A stretch of 64,000 nt of DNA, from assembly GCA_048595745.1 (NCBI GenBank), contig CP184361.1; one strand, given 5' to 3'. The translations under genes were made by a program, and so were the position numbers. Each line of letters starts with the position of its first letter. Position 1 is the first letter of the stretch. Source of the DNA: Aquipseudomonas alcaligenes_A (lineage in GTDB: Bacteria; Pseudomonadota; Gammaproteobacteria; Pseudomonadales; Pseudomonadaceae). Of the stretch, positions 46,716-54,430 are shown piece by piece. Below the pieces are notes generated by a model. The model was given only the letters and a program-made list of their open reading frames with translations. It had not been told where the DNA came from and did no database searches.

Positions 46716-47750
46716 ATGTTTTCATTTTTCGCCAAGCGCAAGGCTTCAGCAGCGCTTATCAATGGTATCGGGGTTGACGTCAGGCCGGGTGAAACCCTGC
46801 TGCACGCTGCCCTGCGCCAGGGCATTGATTTCCCTCATAGCTGTCGTGTGGGGGGCTGTGCCAGTTGCAAGTGCAAGCTGCTATCGGGCCGGGTTAAGGA
46901 GTTGACTGAAACCGGCTACATCCTCAGTGATCAGGAGCTGGATGCTGGCTACATACTGGCCTGCCAGAGTGTTCCCAAGGGTGAAGTGAGCATTGAAGTG
47001 GATCTTACTGCTGCTCAAGCCCGGCGGCATGTACGTGGCAAGGTGGTAGCGCAGGACAGGCTCACGCATGACATCACACGGTTGGTTATTCAGCTAGAGG
47101 AGAGCCTGCCTTACAAGGCTGGCCAGTACGCGGATCTTTGTCTCGACGTTTTGCCGCAATATGCCCGTAGCTTTTCATTTGCGAGTAGGCCGCAGCCTGA
47201 CGGCAAAGTGTCCTTCTTCATTCGTAAGGTGCCAGGCGGGCGTGTAACAAGCGTAATCAACGATCAGTCATTGCTGGGGCAGGGCGCGATGGTTGCGGGG
47301 CCTGTTGGTGACTTCTATTTGCGCCCGAGCGCTTCTCCACTGCTCTTGGTGGCAGGTGGTAGTGGTCTGGCGCCAATTCTCGCCCTTCTCGAAGAGGCTC
47401 TTGCCGCAGGGGCTCAGCGATCTGTCACTCTGCTGTTCGGCGCTCGCGAAGAACGCGACCTTTATGCGCTTGATGAAATTAACGCTCTGGCAGCTCAGTG
47501 GCGTGCGTCGTTCCGGTTCGTTCCGGTTCTCTCTGGCGCGACAAGTGACTCCAGCTGGCAAGGTGCCAGGGGCTTGGTAACTGAGCTCATCCCTGCGTTC
47601 CTGGAGGATGGTGCCCACGCCTACCTGTGTGGCCCCCCCGTCATGATCGATAGCGCGGTTTTGATGTTGCACAGTTCTGCGGTGCCCCGTGATCACATCC
47701 ACGCCGATCGCTTCACTACTCATCATGACCCACTGGCGGCGACCGCCTGA
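46716..47750 (+). CDS. Ferredoxin-NAD(P)H reductase, XylA-like electron-transfer component
   Basis: 344 residues. An N-terminal plant-type 2Fe-2S domain has CRVGGCASCKCKLLSG with the fourth cysteine in GYILACQSVP. An FAD domain (ARSFSFASRPQ) and a NAD domain (LLVAGGSGLAPILALLEE; AYLCGPPVMIDSAV) follow. Order and length match XylA of xylene monooxygenase, and also HQGI-FPH-like and SGRVKEL segments. The start at 46716 has GGAGGG directly upstream; an ATG at 46698 would place that site inside the gene. It feeds electrons to the membrane hydroxylase that follows. Confidence 0.92.
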   Translation: MFSFFAKRKASAALINGIGVDVRPGETLLHAALRQGIDFPHSCRVGGCASCKCKLLSGRVKELTETGYILSDQELDAGYILACQSVPKGEVSIEVDLTAAQARRHVRGKVVAQDRLTHDITRLVIQLEESLPYKAGQYADLCLDVLPQYARSFSFASRPQPDGKVSFFIRKVPGGRVTSVINDQSLLGQGAMVAGPVGDFYLRPSASPLLLVAGGSGLAPILALLEEALAAGAQRSVTLLFGAREERDLYALDEINALAAQWRASFRFVPVLSGATSDSSWQGARGLVTELIPAFLEDGAHAYLCGPPVMIDSAVLMLHSSAVPRDHIHADRFTTHHDPLAATA

Positions 47751-47781
47751 TACTCATCTAGCAATAACAAGAGAGACGCCC

Positions 47782-48948
47782 ATGAACGCGTTGCATTACC
47801 TGAAGTACTTTCTCTTCCATGTGGTTGGTTTAGTGTCTGCCGCAGCTATCTTGGCCGGTGGTGCCTGGATAACGATCGGCCTGATAACTGTGGTATTTAT
47901 TTACGTCATTGGCGATGCGATTGCTGGCGATGACACCAGTACCCCGAGTTTCAAATATCCCGGCATCCTGACATTTCAGTTGTGGCTGGCTCTACCGTTA
48001 TTGACGTTTATTGTCTTTTCGGCGGTATGGAGTGTAAGTAGTGGTGACTTCATGGGCTTCGGTGCAGCTTTAAGTCGTTTAACCGGATACGATCTTGTCG
48101 CAGCCCGTGAGGCTACTTTTGTTGGTCACTACATTTCTACCTGGGCGCTCACCTGGTTGATGATCGGCATGAGCGGCACTATTCCAGCGCATGAGCTTAC
48201 TCATCGCACTTGGGATCCTATATCTATGTTTATTGGTCGTTGGTTGCTGGCCTTTAGTTTCGATACCGTGTTTTCGATTGAGCACGTTTACGGCCATCAT
48301 CGCTATGTCTCGACTACCGAAGATCCGGCTACCGCACCGCGAGGCCGCAATGTCTATTGGCACGTTCTGGTTTCGACCATCAAGGGCAATATCAGTGCTT
48401 GGAAAATAGAGAGTAAGCGCCTTGCGCGTAAAGGGCAGAGCCGTTTTGGTTGGCACAATGCGGTTATTCGTGGCCACCTGATGAGTGTTCTTCTAGTTGT
48501 GGCAGCCTATGCCATTGGGGGTATGAATGCCGCGCTGTTCTTTATCGCCTGTGCGCTTGCGGGCAAGGCGCTGCTGGAAATTGTTAACTATATGGAGCAC
48601 TACGGAATAGTGCGCAATCCAGCCACTCCTGTACAGCCGCGCCACTCTTGGAATACCAATAAACGTATCAGTTCTTGGGCTATGTTTAATTTGACTCGCC
48701 ATTCGCACCACCATGCTCAAGGTGAGGTTCCCTATCAAGACCTTAAGCCGTTTTCTGATGCGCCAATGATGGTTGGTGGTTATTTGACGACTATCATCGT
48801 TGCCATGATCCCGCCTCTGTGGAATAGGCTTATGACGCCGAAAGTGCTGGCTTGGGATCGTGACTACGCCACTGCAGAAGAGCGTGAGCTGGCTCGCGAG
48901 GCGAATGCAAGAAGTGGAGTTAAGGCCTTGATGGCTGCTAATGAGTAG
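47782..48948 (+). CDS. Membrane di-iron hydroxylase, XylM/AlkB-like
   Basis: 388 residues with about six membrane segments. All histidine boxes of the AlkB/XylM class are present: HELTHR (H-x4-H type), EHVYGHHRYV, and TRHSHHH, plus NYMEHYG. The C terminus (WDRDYATAEERELAREAN) closely resembles XylM. These enzymes insert oxygen into a terminal methyl group, of an alkane, an arene side chain or a terpene, in the inner membrane. The XylA-like reductase gene ends 31 bases upstream. The substrate cannot be read from sequence; the XylM resemblance argues for methyl-arene or terpenoid-type substrates as well as alkanes. Confidence 0.92.
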   Translation: MNALHYLKYFLFHVVGLVSAAAILAGGAWITIGLITVVFIYVIGDAIAGDDTSTPSFKYPGILTFQLWLALPLLTFIVFSAVWSVSSGDFMGFGAALSRLTGYDLVAAREATFVGHYISTWALTWLMIGMSGTIPAHELTHRTWDPISMFIGRWLLAFSFDTVFSIEHVYGHHRYVSTTEDPATAPRGRNVYWHVLVSTIKGNISAWKIESKRLARKGQSRFGWHNAVIRGHLMSVLLVVAAYAIGGMNAALFFIACALAGKALLEIVNYMEHYGIVRNPATPVQPRHSWNTNKRISSWAMFNLTRHSHHHAQGEVPYQDLKPFSDAPMMVGGYLTTIIVAMIPPLWNRLMTPKVLAWDRDYATAEERELAREANARSGVKALMAANE

Positions 48949-49049
48949 ATTTCCACATAAAAAATACTAGTGGTTGCCGAAGGGGGGAGGGGGCAGGCTA
49001 ATTTGATCTCTCTCCTTTTCATTAAGTTAAAAGGTTCTGGTCTGGGCGG

Positions 49050-49181
49050 AATAGTCCCGATTTTCTTAGCACTCTCCAAGCCCTGGAAATGGCGATTTCC
49101 AAGCTATACTGGCGATAGCCGCATAGCACTGCTGTGCCGGCGAGTGTGGTTATTAAAAATCTCGATGTAATCGAACACATG
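49050..49181 (-). mobile_element. IS3-type transposase tail and end relic
   Basis: From 49050 the end-like segment GGAATAGTCCCGATTTTCTT is diverged from the left relic at 36129. On the minus strand it is preceded by a frame reading FDYIEIFNNHTRRHSSAM, then LSPV and a stop, which is the C terminus of an IS3-family OrfB (compare FDYIEVFYNRTRRHS in the IS beside it). About 130 bases remain. It marks an old insertion at the right edge of the catabolic module. Confidence 0.6.
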
Positions 49182-49198
49182 GAGTATTCGCATTGGTT

Positions 49199-49240
49199 CC
49201 GACACTAATTCGCATGCCTAACCGACACTGATTCGCACGC
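49199..49240. repeat. Two tandem 19-bp repeats
   Basis: CCGACACTAATTCGCATGC (49199-49217) and CCGACACTGATTCGCACGC (49222-49240) differ at two positions and have a 23-base period. Repeated units like this are found at ends of some IS21-type elements, so this may be another relic. Confidence 0.5.
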
Positions 49241-49281
49241 AAAACCTGGACTACCCCCGCTCCAATAGACATTTCCCGACC

Positions 49282-50128
49282 TCACAATGAGGCCTGTCCA
49301 AAGGCCTCGGGACTGATGCCGCCCAGATAACTGTGGCGGCGGGTTCGGTTGTAAAACACTTCGATGTAATCGAATACATCAGCCCGGGCCAGGTCTCGGG
49401 TTTTGTAGATCCGCTTGCGGATGCGTTCTTTCTTCAGGCTGCTGAAAAAGGACTCGGCCACCGCGTTATCCCAACAGTTGCCACGCCGGCTCATGCTGGG
49501 CTCAAGGTTGTTGGCTGCGCAGAAGCGCTTCCAGTCATCACTGCCGTATTGACTGCCTTGGTCGGAGTGAACGATCACACGCTCCTTGGGTTTACGCCGC
49601 CAAAGGGCCATCAGCAGCGCGTCCAGTGCCAGCTCTCGGGCCAGCGTCGGCTTCATCGACCAGCCAACGACCTTGCGCGCATACAGATCCACTACCATAC
49701 AGCCAGCCTTGCCAAGTACGAATGTAGGTAATGTCCGTTACCCAGGCTTTATTGGGAGCGTCGACGGTGAACTCGCGGTTGAGATGGTTGGGCGCAATGA
49801 TTGAGGGGCGCCCGGCGATTGGGCGTGGCGCCTTGTAGCCCCGTAGCGCCTTGATCTTGTGGGTGCGCATCAAGCGAGCAACACGATGCTTGCCGCAGGT
49901 TTCGCCGGCCTCCCGCAGATCGCCAAAGACACGGCGCGCACCATAAACACCGCGACTGGCCACGTAGGAGTCACGAATCAGTTGCAGCAGGCGGCTGTCT
50001 TCCCGTTCGCGGTCGGAGACCGGCTTGTGCAGCCATTGATAGAACCCGGCACGAGCAATCCGCAATACCCGACACATCGTGGTGATTGCATGTTGGTGGC
50101 GATGCTCGTTGATGAAGCGGTACTTCAC
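49282..50128 (-). pseudogene. IS3 OrfB transposase (DDE), frameshifted
   Basis: It starts with GTG (KYRFINEHRHQHAITTMCRVL). The first catalytic aspartate is in WVTDITYI, and the second (HSDQGSQYGS) and the glutamate (NAVAESFFSSLKKE) are in the other frame. The shift is near 49700, where TWQGWLY is followed by GSGSV instead of the expected VVDLYARK. A few bases are missing there. Restored, it would be about 280 residues, the normal OrfB size. The enzyme is not made intact. Confidence 0.85.
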
Positions 50129-50426
50129 TCGGGCTCCCTGGCAAAGTACTGCGCGGCTTTTTTAGGATGTCCCGCTCTTCTTCCAGGCGCCGCATCTGCG
50201 CTCGCAACCGCAGAATCTCGCCCTTGGCTTCGAGCAGCTCACTGGCCTGGTTCTCGGACTTATCAGGGGTGACGGCCTTCACCCATTTGTAGAGACTGTG
50301 GGTAGAGACGCCGAGGCGAGTGGCAATCTCCGCCACGGAATATCCTCGCTCAACGACCTGTCTGACGGCTTCAGCCTTGAATTCCGGGGTGAATCGCTGA
50401 GTGCTCAGACTTCCTCCTATGCTCAA
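50125..50426 (-). pseudogene. IS3 OrfA (HTH-coiled coil), frame lost at an A run
   Basis: The N terminus STQRFTPEFKAEAVRQVVERG and GVSTHSLYKWVKAV form the OrfA helix-turn-helix, followed by a leucine zipper (LLEAKGEILRLRAQMRRLEEE). At DILKK the DNA has six A then G; the expected tail AAQYFAREPE with its stop at 50125-50127 is in the next frame. IS3 elements use A6G for programmed -1 shifting to join OrfA to OrfB, but here the OrfA frame is already displaced by one base, so the fusion would fail. Confidence 0.75.
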
Positions 50427-50538
50427 AGCATAGGCCGGGGATGTCTACCGGAGCGGGGGTAGTCCAGATCTTCGAGGACCACTACAAGGTACTTGCCCGT
50501 CTCTTGGGGCATTGAACATCTACCTTAACACCGAACCA

Positions 50539-50560
50539 GGCAGCCTCTGATGAGGCTGCC
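50539..50560 (-). terminator. Hairpin after the RloC-like gene
   Basis: GGCAGCCTC (50539-50547) and GAGGCTGCC (50552-50560) form a perfect 9-bp stem with a TGAT loop, 2 bases after the stop codon. There is no good T run on the minus strand, so efficiency is uncertain. Confidence 0.55.
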
Positions 50561-50562
50561 AC

Positions 50563-53178
50563 TTAACCTCTGCGTCGGCGGATATCCTGGAACAAGGTGT
50601 TGACGTCCTCGATATCTTGCAGGAATTCGGCTGGTTGCGTTACAGGACGCTGCTGACCGGCCGCATGTGAATGCGCACGCACGTTGCGGCAGCACTTGTC
50701 ATGCAAACGCTGCACTTCGCGGTAATCAGCCTCCTGCACAATCATTACACCATCTAGCCGGCCGACCGAGATGCCGTCGCGGAACCGCACCACGGTTTCA
50801 TTGAGTATCGTGTCCTCGATACCTACCTCTATCGTCACGCGAAGATCATCGTAAGCATTGCGCATCGCAAGCCGCTCATTATCCCCAGGCGGGTTATTGA
50901 AGTTGGCGGCAATTCGCTGATGGTCAGCACGATGATATGCAATGCGCTCACGGTGTCTGCGCATGTCATAAGGCAAGCCGGCATCGATGTAGCCAGGCCC
51001 TTCAGCCCGGTAGGTGATCGATCTCACTTCAGGAACCAACTGGGCATCTTGGCAAAGAGTGACCAGCTCTCCGAAGAACACTGCATCGTGAGTAAACACA
51101 ATGACCTGTCGTTGAACGGACTCCTGAACAATCCGTCGTGCGACGGCGGTTCGATGACTGTGATCAAGGCTGGAAACCGGATCGTCGAACACGATCCCAG
51201 AAGAGGAACCCGACTGCTGGAGCTCTGCGAAGAAGTACGCGAGCGCACACATGCGCTGCTCCGCCTCGCTTAGGACTAAATGAGGGTCAAGCTGGCAATC
51301 CTGAAGTTGGATGCCGAGTCGCACGGACCCCGCATCTCCGCTTGAACTGATACCGGCCCGAACGTGGTACAGATCTAGCCTGTTGAGTTCATCGTTCATC
51401 GTTCCAGCCAACGCCTCACTGACGTATGTTTTGGCCAACTGGCCCGCGAGCATGCTGATAGCGCGCGTGTTGCCGATATCATCCTGGCAGCGCTGGAGCT
51501 TTGCCTTGTGAGCGAGGTTCTCACTCACTCTTGCGATGGCTTCGATATGTTCGGAAAGTATCCGTCGTGCCTCCAGTTCCTTCAGGCGCAGCCTCTTAGC
51601 CGCTAAGGCCGCAGCATCAAGGTTGGCGCGCAATCGAGCTGCTTCTGCACGGAGGACATCGGCGATTTGGTGGAGTGAAGCCGTTGGGTTTGCACCACGA
51701 TACGTTGGGCGATCCTGCCATTCACCGCTGAGAGCGGCAGCTCTGAGCCACTGAAGTCGAGTGGTTAGGTCTTCCTGGAAGCATCGAATCTCGTCCGGCA
51801 GCGTTGCTACACGCGCGGCTAAGCTCTCCAACATGTTCGGAGGAGCAGCAAAGGCAACGTTCGCCTGGTCGACACTGCGTAAGATCTGCTGCCAAGCATT
51901 ACGCGCAACTTGGGCAGCTTCTGCCGCCTTGTCCCGAATATAGCGATCAAACCGCTCCAGGCGATCCTTCGCTTCCGGCGTCAGATCCTGCTGACAAAGC
52001 ACGCAGACAGATCCTTCACCGGTAACCGGAAAGGTTTGCCCAGGATATGCCGTGCTGGTCGAATACTCGCGAGCGGCGTTGAACAGTGACGCCCAAGGGC
52101 CTTGTCCAGTTCCGGCGAGCAACTTCGTGGCATCTTCCGCCTGAAGCAATTCAGAGGCGGCGCGCTCCGCAGCTTCTGCTTCTACCAGATTTCGATACGA
52201 CGACTGCCTGGCATCCAGCGCATCATCAGACACAATGTCGGCTGCCGCAGTGATGTTGTTGGCTAGCTCATCAACCCTCGTTGCAGCGTTGTCGAGGTTT
52301 GCTGCCTTGGCAGTGGGGTCTGCCTCGCTAATCTCCTGCGGTAGTCGCGCGAGCTCTGCTTGCTCATCCAAATTGAGCGTGGCTAATGCGCGTGCCCGTG
52401 TCAGATCAGTAGTTGGACCAATCGGGTGCACTGTCCGGCCGGCCTCGGTATCGGCGGGAATGACATTGAACGGCGTAACGTCTGTGGCGAGAGCTGCGAT
52501 CTCTGCCTGAAGCCGTGGACGCAGGGCCTGATTTAGACCATTGGCCAGTTGCTGGAGATAGGTCAGAGCGGACGACTGAAAGGTGGCGGTCTCTCTCGAC
52601 TGAAGATAGTGGCGTGCGCAGTCGCCATCGAAGACGGAGATGCCCCTGAGTTCGGGTCGCGAAACATGGTCGCGTTGAGCACGCCAGATTGTCTGCTCTG
52701 GGGCGCCGTTCAACTCGAAATCGATAGTGGCGCTCGGGGTTAGTTGCTGATAGTCCGCTGCATAGGCATTGGCGTAAACGGTTCCCGGGCTCCTAGCCCT
52801 GCATGCCTGCTTCAACACTCGCGCATAACCGGACTTTCCTGTGCCATTGCCCCCGTACACGATGGTCAGGCCTAGGACTTGAAACTCCAAAGCTTGGTCT
52901 CTCGGGATTTTTCCCACATTGATCAACGTATGCAGGGATTTGAGAGCAACGACCTGGTCCTGATTTGCTTCTGCGGGAAAATGTTCTGCTGCGAACCTGA
53001 TTGGCTGTAGCGCAGGTTCAAATTCACTGGCAATTCCATGATGCTGCTTGGCGAGATCAAGAATTTCTCCAAGATCCTCCTCGATCCAGCCGCCCTGAAC
53101 GCATAAGCGACGTAGGGCGTCTTGACGCCACGGCGGCAGCCTATCCGCCCACACTAATACTTCCTCGTAAATGGCCAT
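50563..53178 (-). CDS. RloC-like ATPase with zinc hook and possible anticodon nuclease
   Basis: 871 residues. Walker A GGNGTGKS at 109-116; signature LSEAEQR at 636-642; Walker B FDDPVSSLDH at 664-673. Between them are coiled coils with a CVLC motif at 392-395, like the zinc hook of RloC and Rad50. After the ATPase half, R780 and E784 form an R-x3-E pair and histidines lie at 826 and 836 (RNVRAHSH), recalling the Arg-Glu-His triad of PrrC/RloC anticodon nucleases, although the spacing differs from PrrC. RloC senses DNA damage or phage takeover and cleaves tRNA. Nuclease activity is inferred. Flanked by an IS and a palindromic repeat, so probably a separate cargo unit. Confidence 0.75.
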   Translation of the reverse strand: MAIYEEVLVWADRLPPWRQDALRRLCVQGGWIEEDLGEILDLAKQHHGIASEFEPALQPIRFAAEHFPAEANQDQVVALKSLHTLINVGKIPRDQALEFQVLGLTIVYGGNGTGKSGYARVLKQACRARSPGTVYANAYAADYQQLTPSATIDFELNGAPEQTIWRAQRDHVSRPELRGISVFDGDCARHYLQSRETATFQSSALTYLQQLANGLNQALRPRLQAEIAALATDVTPFNVIPADTEAGRTVHPIGPTTDLTRARALATLNLDEQAELARLPQEISEADPTAKAANLDNAATRVDELANNITAAADIVSDDALDARQSSYRNLVEAEAAERAASELLQAEDATKLLAGTGQGPWASLFNAAREYSTSTAYPGQTFPVTGEGSVCVLCQQDLTPEAKDRLERFDRYIRDKAAEAAQVARNAWQQILRSVDQANVAFAAPPNMLESLAARVATLPDEIRCFQEDLTTRLQWLRAAALSGEWQDRPTYRGANPTASLHQIADVLRAEAARLRANLDAAALAAKRLRLKELEARRILSEHIEAIARVSENLAHKAKLQRCQDDIGNTRAISMLAGQLAKTYVSEALAGTMNDELNRLDLYHVRAGISSSGDAGSVRLGIQLQDCQLDPHLVLSEAEQRMCALAYFFAELQQSGSSSGIVFDDPVSSLDHSHRTAVARRIVQESVQRQVIVFTHDAVFFGELVTLCQDAQLVPEVRSITYRAEGPGYIDAGLPYDMRRHRERIAYHRADHQRIAANFNNPPGDNERLAMRNAYDDLRVTIEVGIEDTILNETVVRFRDGISVGRLDGVMIVQEADYREVQRLHDKCCRNVRAHSHAAGQQRPVTQPAEFLQDIEDVNTLFQDIRRRRG

Positions 53179-53334
53179 ATCGATGCTCCGTATCGTTAAA
53201 GGGGGATAAGTACAGGAACTAACACTGCGCCATCAATGGGCAACTGGAAGTTAAAGGCCTAGTGAACGGAGCAAATTCATTTCGGTAGCTTCGATTGACG
53301 TGGGTGAACCACCCCCGTTCTCGTAGGCTCTCGA

Positions 53335-53360
53335 CCGGCAGCTTTTGGCCGACAGCGGCC
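53335..53360. repeat. Dispersed palindromic island repeat, copy
   Basis: CCGGCAGCTTTTGGCCGACA followed by GCGGCC. It lies between the RloC-like gene start and the end of the AAA ATPase gene. Confidence 0.55.
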
Positions 53361-53369
53361 TTTCCCGAT

Positions 53370-54176
53370 TCATAGGTCGTCCGAGCTACTGCCCGTTGTG
53401 ACGGATCTTTGGAGCTGCACTAGGGCGCGGGTTAGCTCATCAGGGTTGCTGTTTGCGGCTCTGAACAGCTGCTCTGCGATTTCCACCGTAGGTAGGTTGC
53501 AGTGACCTTCTTGCTGTAGTCGCTCTAGCAAGAACTCCACATAATCCCTTTCCAGAAAGGGATAGGGCATGTTGGCTGCGCCGGCAAATGCTTGGTTTTC
53601 AGCAGTGGTCATCTCGATACTTGCGGCTTGGTTGGAACAGACACCTATGAGTAAGAAATGTCCCGGTGTCACCAATCGAGTGTTTATGGCATCGCGGGCC
53701 GCCTTCAAGGCTAACAACATCTGTTGCCCCTCCAGAGTGGATGCCGCCTCCTGCACTTCGTCGATAATCAGAACGAGATCGGTTTTCGCTTGATCGACCT
53801 GTGACTTGAGCACTTCCGCAATCGTTGCCCCTCCTGCTATCCCCAGATTTTTGAGCCCAATGTCGAGCTTGGCTCCGGGAGCTTCGCTCCCCCTATTGCT
53901 CAAGGCTTCTCGAATAGCATCTAGAACCATGTCTTTAGAGCTGCGCTGAGGGGAGCAGCAGAGATTGACGTAAATCACCAGCGCTCCACCTTCCTCCAGC
54001 GCGGGAACTAGATCCTGTATCAGGAAAGTGGTTTTTCCGCTTCGGTGAGGCCCAAACATGAACATCCCGGACCGCAGCCCAAGATCAAGTGCCGAAGGCT
54101 TCAGAAGCTGCCTGGCCATCTCTTGGGCCAATTGGGGACGCCGGAATATTTCAGTCATGACGTCATTATGGAGCAT
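53370..54176 (-). CDS. AAA ATPase of the Orc/Cdc6-like or STAND type
   Basis: 268 residues. Walker A FGPHRSGKTTFL near residues 40-51 and Walker B LVLIIDEVQEAA at about 134-145; the IGVCSNQA stretch serves as sensor 1. The C-terminal part is a small helical winged-helix-like domain (LPTVEIAEQLFRAANSNPDELTRAL). The start at 54176 is preferred (GGAAA upstream); 54158 is possible. It is a generic mobile-element ATPase, with no partner gene attached. Palindromic repeats lie on both sides, so it looks like a single-gene unit. Function unknown. Confidence 0.75.
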   Translation of the reverse strand: MLHNDVMTEIFRRPQLAQEMARQLLKPSALDLGLRSGMFMFGPHRSGKTTFLIQDLVPALEEGGALVIYVNLCCSPQRSSKDMVLDAIREALSNRGSEAPGAKLDIGLKNLGIAGGATIAEVLKSQVDQAKTDLVLIIDEVQEAASTLEGQQMLLALKAARDAINTRLVTPGHFLLIGVCSNQAASIEMTTAENQAFAGAANMPYPFLERDYVEFLLERLQQEGHCNLPTVEIAEQLFRAANSNPDELTRALVQLQRSVTTGSSSDDL

Positions 54177-54205
54177 CGATTTCCGATGGCAGATCTCAAC
54201 GTCTT

Positions 54206-54260
54206 CCTCTGGCCGGTTCCCGCCTGTCGCGGCAGGCGCCTCTCGGCCAATAGCTGCTTC
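54206..54260. repeat. Dispersed palindromic island repeat, long form (inverted copy)
   Basis: About 55 bases matching 29491-29546 in reverse orientation, with cores GGCGCCTCTCGGCCAATAGC and CTGGCCGGTTCC. It separates the AAA ATPase gene from the CBASS genes. Confidence 0.65.
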
Positions 54261-54430
54261 TAGCGGACGACCGCTACCGACCAATCGGAGCTGGCAATCA
54301 CCTCTTCGATTTTGACGAAAAATTTATCGACGTTAAAACCTGCAATGAATGTCAGTGCAAAGACGCCGGGCTCGTTTGCATCAGCGTCACCAATCGTTCC
54401 AAAGCTTGACTGCAGCCTCAATGAAGGCAT
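54260..54430 (-). CDS. Possible small gene overlapping the CD-NTase end
   Basis: 56 residues from an ATG at 54430. The protein part reads SSFGTIGDADANEPGVF, then FIAGFNVDKFFVKIEE and SDWSVAVVR, which is unlike random antisense translation. It overlaps the CD-NTase stop by 44 bases in another frame. It could be a tiny third CBASS gene, or a C-terminal extension lost to a frameshift. Low certainty. Confidence 0.3.
   Translation of the reverse strand: MPSLRLQSSFGTIGDADANEPGVFALTFIAGFNVDKFFVKIEEVIASSDWSVAVVR

Larger units (their letters stand above)
49247..50466 (-). mobile_element. IS3-family insertion sequence, decayed (about 1220 bp)
   Basis: Terminal inverted repeats are perfect over at least 17 bases: TGGACTACCCCCGCTCC (49247-49263) and its complement at 50450-50466. 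Inside, OrfA and OrfB of the IS51/IS407-like IS3 type are read on the minus strand. Both have lesions (see below), so the copy is inactive. The three bases outside each end differ (ACC and GAT), so no target duplication survives. Confidence 0.9.

Noticed and set aside
49243..50470. Target-site duplication around the IS3 copy
   Set aside because: Bases outside the two ends differ (ACC versus GAT).
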